Assembly: GCA_021816155.1 (NCBI GenBank)
Contig: JAKAZA010000010.1
Coordinates: 1 to 46,994 of the forward strand
From: Pseudomonadota bacterium
GTDB taxonomy: Bacteria > Pseudomonadota > Alphaproteobacteria > Caulobacterales > Caulobacteraceae
Length of the DNA: 46,994 nucleotides
Reading direction: 5' to 3'
In this document: piece by piece, positions 18,265-25,928 of the stretch
Layout: each line of letters begins with the position of its first letter
How positions within the stretch are numbered: the stretch's first letter is position 1
Notes under the pieces: generated by a model
What the model was told of the DNA's origin: nothing
The model's database searches: none
What the model saw: only the letters and a program-made list of their open reading frames with translations
Position numbers and translations under genes: made by a program

Positions 18265-19431
18265 ATGGCTGAGTTCGACATCATTCTCTGGGGCGCGACC
18301 GGCTACACTGGGCGCCTCGTCGCGCAGCACCTGCTTCGCACCTATGGAGCGACCGGCGCACTGAAGTGGGCCGCGGCCGGGCGCAGCGCCGACAAACTCG
18401 ACGACGTGCTGGCCGCAATCGGCGCGCCGGCATCCCTGCCGCGCATCCTCGCCGACGCCGGCGATGCGGCCTCGCTCGCCGCCATGGCCCGCCGCGCGGC
18501 AGTGGTGATCAGCACGGTCGGCCCCTATCAGCTCTACGGTTCGGCGCTGGTGGCCGCCTGCGCGGCAGCTGGCAGCGATTACGTGGACCTCACCGGCGAA
18601 TCCAACTGGATCGCCGAGATGATCAAGGCGCACGAAGCCGCGGCGAAGGCGTCCGGCGCTCGTATCGTCTTCTCGTGCGGTTTCGACTCGATCCCCTTCG
18701 ACCTCGGGGTCTTCTTCGTCGAAGAGGAAGCCAGGCGCAGGTTCGGCGCCTACGCGCCACGCGTCCGCGGCCGCGTCCGGGCGCTGAAGGGCGGTCTGTC
18801 GGGCGGTACGCTGGCAAGCGGCATGGCGACCCAGGCCGCGCTCCAGAAGGACCCGACGGTGGCTGCGCTCATGGCCGACCCGTTCGCCCTCACGCCCGGG
18901 TACCGTGGCGCCAGCCAGCCCGACGGCGCCACGCCCTACGACGACAAGGTGTCGGGCGGCTGGGTCGGCCCGTTCATGATGGCCGGCATCAACACCAAGG
19001 CGGTGCATCGCTCCAACTTCCTGCTCGGCGGGCGCTGGGGTTCGGGCTTCCAGTACGATGAGATGCAGATGCTGCCCGGCCCGCCCGGCGACGACGCAGC
19101 CGGCGCAATGGGCGGATTCTCGTTCGGCGCCGGCATGCCGAAGCCGGGCGAAGGGCCCTCGGAGGAAGAGCGCAGGACAGGGTTCTACGACCTCGTCTTC
19201 ATCGCCGAGACGCCCGACGGTCGGACCACGCGCGCGGCCGTCAAGGGCGACATGGACCCTGGCTACGGCTCCACCGCCAAGATGCTGGGCGAATCGGCTG
19301 TCTGCCTGGCGCGCGATGTCCCGCGCTCGACCGTTGGCGGCGGATGCTGGACACCGGCGTCCGCGATGGGCGCAGCGCTCATCCGGCGGCTGGAGGCTAA
19401 AGCCGGCCTGACCTTCTCGGTCGAGGGATGA
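18265..19431 (+). CDS. Saccharopine dehydrogenase-like oxidoreductase
   Basis: The protein has 388 residues. It starts with a Rossmann fold, LWGATGYTGRLVAQHLL, and continues with the segments DYVDLTGE and FSCGFDSIPFDLG typical of the saccharopine dehydrogenase-like/trans-acting enoyl reductase group. In mycobacteria relatives reduce polyketide double bonds; the bacterial role elsewhere is mostly unknown. The ATG at 18265 directly precedes the Rossmann strand; ATG 18256 and TTG 18250 are alternatives. Its stop overlaps the GST start (ATGA), so the two are coupled. Confidence 0.85.
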   Translation: MAEFDIILWGATGYTGRLVAQHLLRTYGATGALKWAAAGRSADKLDDVLAAIGAPASLPRILADAGDAASLAAMARRAAVVISTVGPYQLYGSALVAACAAAGSDYVDLTGESNWIAEMIKAHEAAAKASGARIVFSCGFDSIPFDLGVFFVEEEARRRFGAYAPRVRGRVRALKGGLSGGTLASGMATQAALQKDPTVAALMADPFALTPGYRGASQPDGATPYDDKVSGGWVGPFMMAGINTKAVHRSNFLLGGRWGSGFQYDEMQMLPGPPGDDAAGAMGGFSFGAGMPKPGEGPSEEERRTGFYDLVFIAETPDGRTTRAAVKGDMDPGYGSTAKMLGESAVCLARDVPRSTVGGGCWTPASAMGAALIRRLEAKAGLTFSVEG

Positions 19432-20051
19432 TGCGGCTCTACCACTGCGCCGATGCGCGCTCGCTTCGCGTGCTCTGGACCCTGGAGGAGCTCGGCTGCG
19501 ACTACGATCTGGTCAACATGCCCTTCCCGCCCCGCGCGCTCTACCCGGGCTACCTCGACATCAACCCGCTGGGCACCGTCCCGACATTCGTCGACGGCGA
19601 CGTGACGATGACGGAGTCGAGCGGCGCCTGCCACTACCTCGCCGACAAGTTCGCTCCGACCCCGCTGCGGGTCGATCCGCGCGAGCCGGCTTACGGCGAC
19701 TACCTGAACTGGCTCTACCGCAGCGACGCGACCCTCACGTTCCCGCAGACGATCGTACTGCGCTACACGCGCCTGGAGCCGCCGGAGCGACGCCTTTCGC
19801 AGGCGGTGGAAGACTATTCCATCTGGTACCTGTCGCGCCTCCGCTCCGTCGAGGCCGCGCTCGAGGGGCGCGACTTCCTTTGCGCGGAGCGGTTCACCGT
19901 CGCCGACATCGCGGTCCACTTCGCGCTCTACCTCGGCCGCACGCTCGGGCTCGACGCCCGCTACAAGCCCAACACGCTGCGCTACCTCGACGCGCTGATG
20001 CAGCGTCCGGCTTTCCAGCGCGCCATGGCGAAGCAGGCTATGCCGGCCTGA
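19428..20051 (+). CDS. Glutathione S-transferase family protein
   Basis: This is a 207-residue cytosolic GST. The thioredoxin-like N domain contains NPLGTVPTF (cis-Pro) and ESSGACHYLA (glutathione gamma-Glu binding, usually ESxAI). The helical C domain has the FTVADI capping motif. It probably conjugates or reduces with glutathione. It overlaps the upstream reductase by four bases and the convergent gene downstream by 14 bases, both unusual packing features. Confidence 0.92.
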   Translation: MMRLYHCADARSLRVLWTLEELGCDYDLVNMPFPPRALYPGYLDINPLGTVPTFVDGDVTMTESSGACHYLADKFAPTPLRVDPREPAYGDYLNWLYRSDATLTFPQTIVLRYTRLEPPERRLSQAVEDYSIWYLSRLRSVEAALEGRDFLCAERFTVADIAVHFALYLGRTLGLDARYKPNTLRYLDALMQRPAFQRAMAKQAMPA

Positions 20052-20742
20052 CTTCGAGCGACTCAGCCGCTTCGCTGCTTCCGTCCGCCTGCGGATCAGC
20101 CATGCGGGCGCTGCGCCAGCGGCGGGCGTACCAGAACGTCCAGAACACCAGGGCGCCCATGCTCGCGTAGCCCAGGATCGGCTGGACGATCAGGTAAGTC
20201 GGGATCGGGACCGAGAAGACGAGCACGCAAGCAGTCAGCGTGCGCGCCATCAGGCCAACGCCCCAGACCAGGGTCATGACCATCATCAAGCGGCGGAATG
20301 GCGGAGCGTCCTTGACCTGCTCGAACGTGGCGGCCCGGGCCGGGGACGAGCGCCTCATGGCGGCGCGCGCCAGATAGAGGATCAGCGGCCGGCGCACGAG
20401 CGCCGATCCGAGGAAGACGAGGCCGATCACGGCGGTCACGAGGTTCTCGCGCAACTGCAGGAATTTCGCGCCGCCGCCCCCCGCCATCGCCAGCAGCGAG
20501 AGGACGATTCCCGCGAGCACCAGCATCGAGAGCGCATCGACCCGTCGACGCCTGGCGAACTCGGCCACGCTCCAGGCGATTGGCGGCGCGGAAGAGGCGA
20601 GCAGAGCCCCGACGTCGCCGAGCCGGGCGTCGGCCATTTGGTAGATCACGAACGGCAGGACGGCGTTGACGACGACTTCAAGGCCGACGCTTGCGCCGCG
20701 TTCGCGGACCCTCCTGGCGATCTGCTGCATTCGCGATCCCAC
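20038..20742 (-). CDS. Integral membrane protein, VC0807-like
   Basis: The protein has 234 residues with about five or six membrane helices (for example VVNAVLPFVIYQMA and MLVLAGIVLSLLAMAG), an internal basic loop and a charged polar C-terminal tail. The pattern LPFVIYQ near the N terminus and FLGSALVRRPLI in the middle fits the uncharacterised VC0807 family. No catalytic motif is visible. Its 3' end overlaps the GST gene by 14 bases tail to tail. Confidence 0.75.
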   Translation of the reverse strand: MGSRMQQIARRVRERGASVGLEVVVNAVLPFVIYQMADARLGDVGALLASSAPPIAWSVAEFARRRRVDALSMLVLAGIVLSLLAMAGGGGAKFLQLRENLVTAVIGLVFLGSALVRRPLILYLARAAMRRSSPARAATFEQVKDAPPFRRLMMVMTLVWGVGLMARTLTACVLVFSVPIPTYLIVQPILGYASMGALVFWTFWYARRWRSARMADPQADGSSEAAESLEVRPA

Positions 20743-20888
20743 GGGTGGCCTCCCCTCATCTGTGGCCTAACAGCAATCGTCGCGCGATCAAGCCGACCTG
20801 ACCGCGTTCGAAGGTGGGCGCCTCAATGGGCGTCGGCTAGATCTGAGGCGGACGGGAGAATGTTGAGGCCCAAGTTCGTGAGGCGCTG

Positions 20889-21557
20889 ATGGACCGCCGC
20901 CGTCTGCTGATCCTTTCCGCCGCGCTGGCGGTTGCGCCCGGCGCGGCGGTCGCCGACGCCGCGGGCATTCCGTTGAAGAAGGCGTTTCCGCTGCTCGCCA
21001 TCTATCTCGGCTTGCCCCCCGCCGAGCGGAGTCGCTTCTATCTCGCATACCGGGCCGTCCGCGACATGCGGCCCGACCCGGGGGCGCAGGCCCTCATTGT
21101 CGCGGCCAATGGCGCTCGCTGGCCGATCGCCGTCGATCACACAGGCCTGGTCCTGGCCCTGCCGACGCTGGCGCTGCTCAGGAGCGGTGCGGTGATGCTG
21201 TCCTCCGACCCTGCGCTGAAGCTCATTCCCGAGCTGCGCCCGTCGATTGCGCCGTCCGCCCGCGTCGACGTCAGCGAGCTGGCGCTCGCGCTCGCGCAGG
21301 TGAACGCGGCCATCGCCAAGATCGCCGGCCCGCTGGCGCTGGCGGCGCCCAAGCTCGATTGCGCCTTCTTTCCGGACAGCGGCGGCGGCCGCGTCGTCGC
21401 CGCCGACGGCCGAAGCGCGCCGCTCCAGGTCTACTCCCTGCCGGCCATCGGCCCGGCCCCGTACCTCGTGCCCGCGCGGCTGGCGGGCGCGCAGGTCGTC
21501 GTCCTGACACGGCCGCCGTCCCGGATCCTGCTGGGCGCCCACCCGAAGGGAACGTGA
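20889..21557 (+). CDS. Exported protein of unknown function (paralogue A)
   Basis: The protein has 222 residues. The N terminus MDRRRLLILSAALAV with AVADA is a signal peptide with paired arginines, so Sec or Tat export is possible. It is clearly related to the gene at 25210-25875: both have a signal peptide, then I/VPL..AF.LL..YL.L, later LAQ.NAA, YFPD/FFPD, and end in PSRxLLG. I know no function for the pair. The next gene starts 65 bases downstream. The ATG is chosen because it begins the signal peptide. Confidence 0.75.
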   Translation: MDRRRLLILSAALAVAPGAAVADAAGIPLKKAFPLLAIYLGLPPAERSRFYLAYRAVRDMRPDPGAQALIVAANGARWPIAVDHTGLVLALPTLALLRSGAVMLSSDPALKLIPELRPSIAPSARVDVSELALALAQVNAAIAKIAGPLALAAPKLDCAFFPDSGGGRVVAADGRSAPLQVYSLPAIGPAPYLVPARLAGAQVVVLTRPPSRILLGAHPKGT

Positions 21558-21622
21558 CCGGCGAGCTGGACAAGAGCCCTCCCCCCGGCGACGACATCGG
21601 AAAACACGAGGGAGGCAAGACC

Positions 21623-23824
21623 ATGATGCGCGCCGCGCGCCCCTGGATTGCAGTCGCAGTGGCCAGCGCCGCGGCGTTCTGTGCGCTCGCCGCCGCCGCC
21701 GGCGTCCGCACGATCGAGACCCTCTCGTCGCGGCCCGACCTGATCAGCGGGGGCGACGTGCTGGTCAGGATCGTGCAGACCGACGATGCTCCGACGAAGG
21801 TCACGCTGAACGGCGTCCCTGTGACGTCGGCGTTCCGGCCGGGCCCACGGCGCACGCGCACCGGCCTCGTCTCGGGCCTGCGTCTCGGGCGCAATACGCT
21901 CGCGGCTGGCGGCGTGCGTCTGACGCTCACGAATTATCCGATCGCGGGGCCGATCATTTCCGGACCGCACCAGACGCCTTTCATCTGCACGACGGCGGCT
22001 TACCAGATCTATTCGAACGTCTCACGCTCGCCGCAGCCGAGCGCGGAGACGTTCGGCCCGGCCACGAACGCCGACTGCTGGGCGCCGACGAAGATCACAT
22101 GGCTATACCTGCCGAAAGGCGGGCGTGCTCTGGCGCCGCTGTCCGATCCCGCTGCGCCGCCCGCCGACGTGGCGACGACGACCACGACCGAGGGGCGCAC
22201 CGTGCGCTTCATCGTGAGGGTCGAGACGGCGGTGATCGACCGCGGCATCTATCAGAGCGCCATCCTCTTTGATCCGGCATCCGATCCCCCGCCGGCCTGG
22301 AACGCGCCGCCGCGCGGCTGGAACCGCCGCCTGATCGCCGTTCAAGGCGCGGGCTGCCCGGGAGGTTGGCACATCCAAGGCGCGGTCGGCGGGAGCTTCG
22401 AGCGGCCGGGCGTCATGGACGCCAGCCTGCTCAGCGTGAAGCGCCTCGGCGAAGGCTACGCGATCTATGGCAACACCCTTCAGAACGCCTCCCAAGACTG
22501 CAACGCCGTCCTCGAAGGCGAGGCGGCGATGATGGGCAAGGAGCATTTCATCAAGACCTATGGCGTCCCCGACTGGACCGTGAGCGTCGGCTGCTCGGGC
22601 GGGTCCTACGGCTCGGCCCAGCCCGCCGACGCCTTGCCAGGCCTCTACGACGGCGTGCTGATCGCCTGCACCTTCCCAGACCCGCTCGCGATCGCGACGT
22701 CCGGCGCCGACGCCCGCCTCCTCAACCACTACTTCAGCGTGACCGCTCCGGGCGCCCTTACCCAGACGCAGCAGCTGGCTATCTCAGGCTACCGCAGCGC
22801 GAAGGCGTTCCTCGACGCGGCGAGCCAGTCCGGCCGCATCGATCCCGTGCCCGGCCGCAAGGACGGCCCCGGTTACCATTCGGCCGCCTGGAGCGATCTC
22901 GTTCCGGTGTCCCTACGCTACGATCCGAAGACCAACCCCCGCGGGGCGCGGCCAACCCTCTACGATGCCGCGCGCAACATCTACGGCGTCGAGCCGACCA
23001 CCGGGTTCGCGCGGCGCCCCTACGACAACGTCGGCGTCCAGTACGGCCTCGATGCGCTCGACGCCGGCGCGATCGGGATCGATCAGTTCCTCGATCTCAA
23101 CGCGCGCATCGGCGGGCTGGACCGGGACGCCAACTACCAGGCGGCGCGCTCGATCGGCGACGTCGGCGCGATACGACGGGCCTACCAGAGCGGGCTCGAG
23201 CTCGGCGGCGGCGGCGGGCTGGCCGCGATCCCCGTCTTCGACATATCCGGGATCTACAACGACAACGGCGGTTACCATTATCAGTGGTACCACTTCGCCC
23301 TGCGCGAGAGGCTTCGGCGCGCCAACGGCGACACGCGCAACGAGGTCATGTGGCGCGGCGATCCCGTCCCGTTCGAGTCGGCTTGGACCACTTTCGTCGA
23401 CTGGGTCGAGGCCATTCACTCGGACGACCGCGCGGCGCCGGCGCGCCAGAAGACGATAGAGGACAGGCCTGCCGCAGCGGTCGATGGCTGCTGGCTCGCA
23501 CCCGCCGACTTCGTCGCTGGGCCCCAGAGCTTCAGCCGCGATCCGACCAATGCGTGCAACGCCCGCTTCCCGTCCTACGGCTTCCCACGCCTCGAAGCCG
23601 GCGGCCCGCTTGCCGCCGATGTCCTCAAGTGCCGGCTGAAGCCTGTCGACCCGCGCGACTACCGGGTCGCCTTCACCCCCGCGCAACTCGCCCGCTTGCG
23701 CCGGATCTTCCCCTCCGGCGTCTGCGACTGGGCGAGGCCGGGCACGGCGCAGACGAGCGTCGTTCCGTGGGCGTCGTTCGGCCCCGCCCCTCAGCGGCTC
23801 GTGTTCGACGTCACCCGGCCCTGA
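21623..23824 (+). CDS. Large exported protein, DUF6351-like, possible alpha/beta hydrolase
   Basis: The protein has 733 residues and a signal peptide (hydrophobic stretch to about residue 27, ending LAAAAG). The first 110 residues look like a beta-sandwich domain (ISGGDVLVRI, LNGVPV, GLRLGRNTL). The rest is large and contains GCSGGSYGS, a plausible G-x-S-x-G nucleophile elbow. Eight or more cysteines (e.g. NADCW, GAGCPGGW, SQDCN, GCW, NACNA) suggest disulfides in the periplasm. I recall this family as DUF6351 and tannase-like, without known substrate. GGGAGG precedes the ATG at 21623. Confidence 0.75.
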   Translation: MMRAARPWIAVAVASAAAFCALAAAAGVRTIETLSSRPDLISGGDVLVRIVQTDDAPTKVTLNGVPVTSAFRPGPRRTRTGLVSGLRLGRNTLAAGGVRLTLTNYPIAGPIISGPHQTPFICTTAAYQIYSNVSRSPQPSAETFGPATNADCWAPTKITWLYLPKGGRALAPLSDPAAPPADVATTTTTEGRTVRFIVRVETAVIDRGIYQSAILFDPASDPPPAWNAPPRGWNRRLIAVQGAGCPGGWHIQGAVGGSFERPGVMDASLLSVKRLGEGYAIYGNTLQNASQDCNAVLEGEAAMMGKEHFIKTYGVPDWTVSVGCSGGSYGSAQPADALPGLYDGVLIACTFPDPLAIATSGADARLLNHYFSVTAPGALTQTQQLAISGYRSAKAFLDAASQSGRIDPVPGRKDGPGYHSAAWSDLVPVSLRYDPKTNPRGARPTLYDAARNIYGVEPTTGFARRPYDNVGVQYGLDALDAGAIGIDQFLDLNARIGGLDRDANYQAARSIGDVGAIRRAYQSGLELGGGGGLAAIPVFDISGIYNDNGGYHYQWYHFALRERLRRANGDTRNEVMWRGDPVPFESAWTTFVDWVEAIHSDDRAAPARQKTIEDRPAAAVDGCWLAPADFVAGPQSFSRDPTNACNARFPSYGFPRLEAGGPLAADVLKCRLKPVDPRDYRVAFTPAQLARLRRIFPSGVCDWARPGTAQTSVVPWASFGPAPQRLVFDVTRP

Positions 23825-23830
23825 CCACGA

Positions 23831-23876
23831 TCACTAAGTTGATTGCCTTACTATCTGCGTCGTGATACTTAGTCAC
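23831..23876 (+). promoter_or_regulatory. Candidate promoter and operator of the ArsR gene
   Basis: TTGATT (23839-23844) and TGATAC (23863-23868) with 18-base spacing form a possible promoter just before the ArsR start. They are flanked by an imperfect inverted repeat, TCACTAAGT (23831-23839) and ACTTAGTCA (23867-23875), 8 of 9 positions complementary. The region is also notably AT-rich compared with its surroundings. Autoregulation by the ArsR protein is the natural inference. Confidence 0.45.
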
Positions 23877-24233
23877 ATGACTAACCAAAGCATCGAGCTC
23901 GACCGCGTCTTCCGCGCCCTCGCCGACCCGGCGCGGCGGGCGATGGTCGAGCGCCTGAGCCGGGGCCCGGCGCCTGTGAGCGAACTCGCAAGGCCGCTGC
24001 CGATGTCGCTGCCGTCGGCGATGCAGCATCTGGCGGTGCTGGAGGCCGCCGGCCTGGTTCGCTCGGAGAAGGTCGGGCGGGTCAGGACCTGCGCCATCGC
24101 CCCGGAAGCGCTGAGCCAGGTCGAACAATGGATCAACGCCCGACGGATCGAGTGGGAGCGGCGCCTCGACCGTCTGGGCGACTATCTGCAGACGCTGGAC
24201 AGCGAAGGAGAGAGCAATGGCCCGCGCGATTGA
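23877..24233 (+). CDS. ArsR-family transcriptional regulator
   Basis: The 118-residue winged-helix protein has FRALADPARRAMVERLS, the standard first helix, then a helix-turn-helix at about 33-58 (VSELARPLPMSLPSAMQHL) and a basic wing (EKVGRVRTC). It lacks the metal-binding CVC motif of ArsR/SmtB sensors. It belongs to the group found beside SRPBCC genes. It overlaps the downstream SRPBCC gene by 17 bases, so they are co-translated. The ATG at 23877 is preferred; GTG 23862 would include the operator. Confidence 0.9.
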   Translation: MTNQSIELDRVFRALADPARRAMVERLSRGPAPVSELARPLPMSLPSAMQHLAVLEAAGLVRSEKVGRVRTCAIAPEALSQVEQWINARRIEWERRLDRLGDYLQTLDSEGESNGPRD

Positions 24234-25182
24234 GACCACGACGTCCGCCGGCGCGAACCCGCCGCCACTGAGGCTCTCGCGCACCCTGCATGCGCGGCGC
24301 CAGGCGGTGTTCATGGCCTGGAGTTCGGCCGAGCACGTCAGACGCTGGTTTGCGCCGGGCAAGGCCATCGTGCCGCACGCTCGCGTCGAGATGCGCGTCG
24401 GCGGCCCGTTCGAGCTCACAATGCGCCTGCCGGAGGGCGTAGAGCACCGTGTCCGCGGCGTCTTCGTCGAGATCATTCCGGACGTCCGCCTCGTGATCGA
24501 CATGCGGGTCACCGACGGCGACGGCGCACCGCTGTTGCGCGCGCGCACCGAACTCGACTTTTCCGACGTGCTCGGCGGCACGCGTCTCGACGTCGTACAG
24601 ACCTACGCGATCGAAGACCCGGTCGTCGCCGCATCGATGGTCGCCGGCGCGGCGGAGGGCTGGCGTGCAACCTTGGACCAACTGGAAGCGGAACTCATAC
24701 GCGATCAGGGCGGCGTCGACGTGAACGAGAGATCAGTCACGCACGCCACATTCCATCTCGAACGGACCTACGACGCCACGCGCTCGCGCGTCTGGAGGGC
24801 CCTTACCGATCCGGCGGCCAAGGCCAAGTGGTTCGGGGGTCCGCCGGGCGGCTGGGAGCTGATCGAACGCCATATGGACGTGCGCGAAGGCGGAACGGAA
24901 CGCCTCAAAGGACGCTGGGAGACCTCGGTCGTCTCGACGTACGATGCGACCTACCATGACGTCGTGCCGGAAGAGCGCCTCGTCTACAGCTACGTGATGC
25001 GCATGGGCGAAAAGAAGATCTCGGTCTCGCTGGCGACGATGCAGTTGAAGTCGCAGGATCGCAGGACGACGCTGCTGCTCACAGAGCAAGGCGCCTTCCT
25101 GGATGGTTACGACGACGCGGGCTCGCGCGAGACGGGGACCGCCCTATTGCTGGACGCCCTCGGCGCCTCGCTGCTGGACTGA
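24217..25182 (+). CDS. Fused double SRPBCC (AHSA1-like) domain protein
   Basis: The 321-residue protein has two SRPBCC domains in tandem. The first (about 18-160) shows RTLHARRQAVFMAWSSAEHVRRWFAP and the usual GGPFELTM strand. The second (about 175-318) shows RTYDATRSRVWRALTDPAAKAKWFGG and DVREGGTERL. Each normally makes a separate protein of about 150 residues with a hydrophobic pocket. Ligand unknown; such proteins are commonly paired with an ArsR regulator, as here. GAAGGAGAG precedes the ATG inside the ArsR gene. Confidence 0.9.
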   Translation: MARAIETTTSAGANPPPLRLSRTLHARRQAVFMAWSSAEHVRRWFAPGKAIVPHARVEMRVGGPFELTMRLPEGVEHRVRGVFVEIIPDVRLVIDMRVTDGDGAPLLRARTELDFSDVLGGTRLDVVQTYAIEDPVVAASMVAGAAEGWRATLDQLEAELIRDQGGVDVNERSVTHATFHLERTYDATRSRVWRALTDPAAKAKWFGGPPGGWELIERHMDVREGGTERLKGRWETSVVSTYDATYHDVVPEERLVYSYVMRMGEKKISVSLATMQLKSQDRRTTLLLTEQGAFLDGYDDAGSRETGTALLLDALGASLLD

Positions 25183-25209
25183 GACCCAGCGGATCGGGCA
25201 AGGAGCGGC

Positions 25210-25875
25210 ATGCAACGTCGCCAACTCCTTACTGCGCTCGCCGCGGCAACCGTCGCCCCTGCCCTTGCCCACGCCCGCGACCAGGTCACGCGCGTCCCGT
25301 TGTCCAACGCCTTCCTGCTGCTGAGCGACTATCTGAAGCTGGCGCCGGACAAGCGGAATCTGTTCCACTTCTCGTATCTGGTGCGTCGCAAAGGCAAGCC
25401 GGCGCCAGACACCAAGGCTGCCTACCTGCTGCCCGACGGGACCCGCACGCCGGTCGCCTTCGGCGCCGATGGTGAGGTGACCAACCTGCCCACGCTCGCA
25501 CAGCTGAGCAGCAAGGCGAAGTTCGAGACTGACGGACCGGCAGTGGAATTCGGCCTGGAGCTGCGCCTCAGCGCCAAGCCGACGGCCGACCTCGAAGTCG
25601 CGGCCCTCGAGAGCGCGCTGGCTCAGGCCAACGCTGCGGTCTCCGTCTTCTCCGAGGGTCAGGGCGGAAGGCTTACCGACGCCTATTTTCCGGACGCCAC
25701 CACCGGGCAGGTCGTCTTCGCCAACGGACGCACCACGGCCTTGCGCATATTCGATTTCCCGAACCTCGGCCGCATCCCCTACATCGATCTGCGCCACGTT
25801 TCCGGCGCCCAGACGGTTAAGCTCGACCATGCGCCGTCGCGCGTCCTGCTGGGCGGTCCGCCGCACAGAAGCTGA
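25210..25875 (+). CDS. Exported protein of unknown function (paralogue B)
   Basis: The protein has 221 residues, with the signal peptide MQRRQLLTALAAATVAPALAHA (cut near residue 22). It is homologous over its whole length to the gene at 20889-21557; the most similar part is the C-terminal half (ALAQANAA, DAYFPD, SGAQTVKL, PSRVLLG). No catalytic residues or metal motif are evident. It follows the SRPBCC gene by 27 bases with AAGGAG upstream, so it is likely in the ArsR-SRPBCC unit. parE follows 53 bases later. Confidence 0.78.
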   Translation: MQRRQLLTALAAATVAPALAHARDQVTRVPLSNAFLLLSDYLKLAPDKRNLFHFSYLVRRKGKPAPDTKAAYLLPDGTRTPVAFGADGEVTNLPTLAQLSSKAKFETDGPAVEFGLELRLSAKPTADLEVAALESALAQANAAVSVFSEGQGGRLTDAYFPDATTGQVVFANGRTTALRIFDFPNLGRIPYIDLRHVSGAQTVKLDHAPSRVLLGGPPHRS

Positions 25876-25928
25876 TACGCCCCAGCCCGGAGCGGCGCGC
25901 GCTTCGAATCGCTGCTAAATCGATCGCC

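Noticed and set aside
22366-23865. A 499-codon frame shifted against the DUF6351-like gene
   Set aside because: It is Arg/Pro-rich without any motif, and the overlapping frame has a signal peptide, ordered cysteines and a ribosome site.
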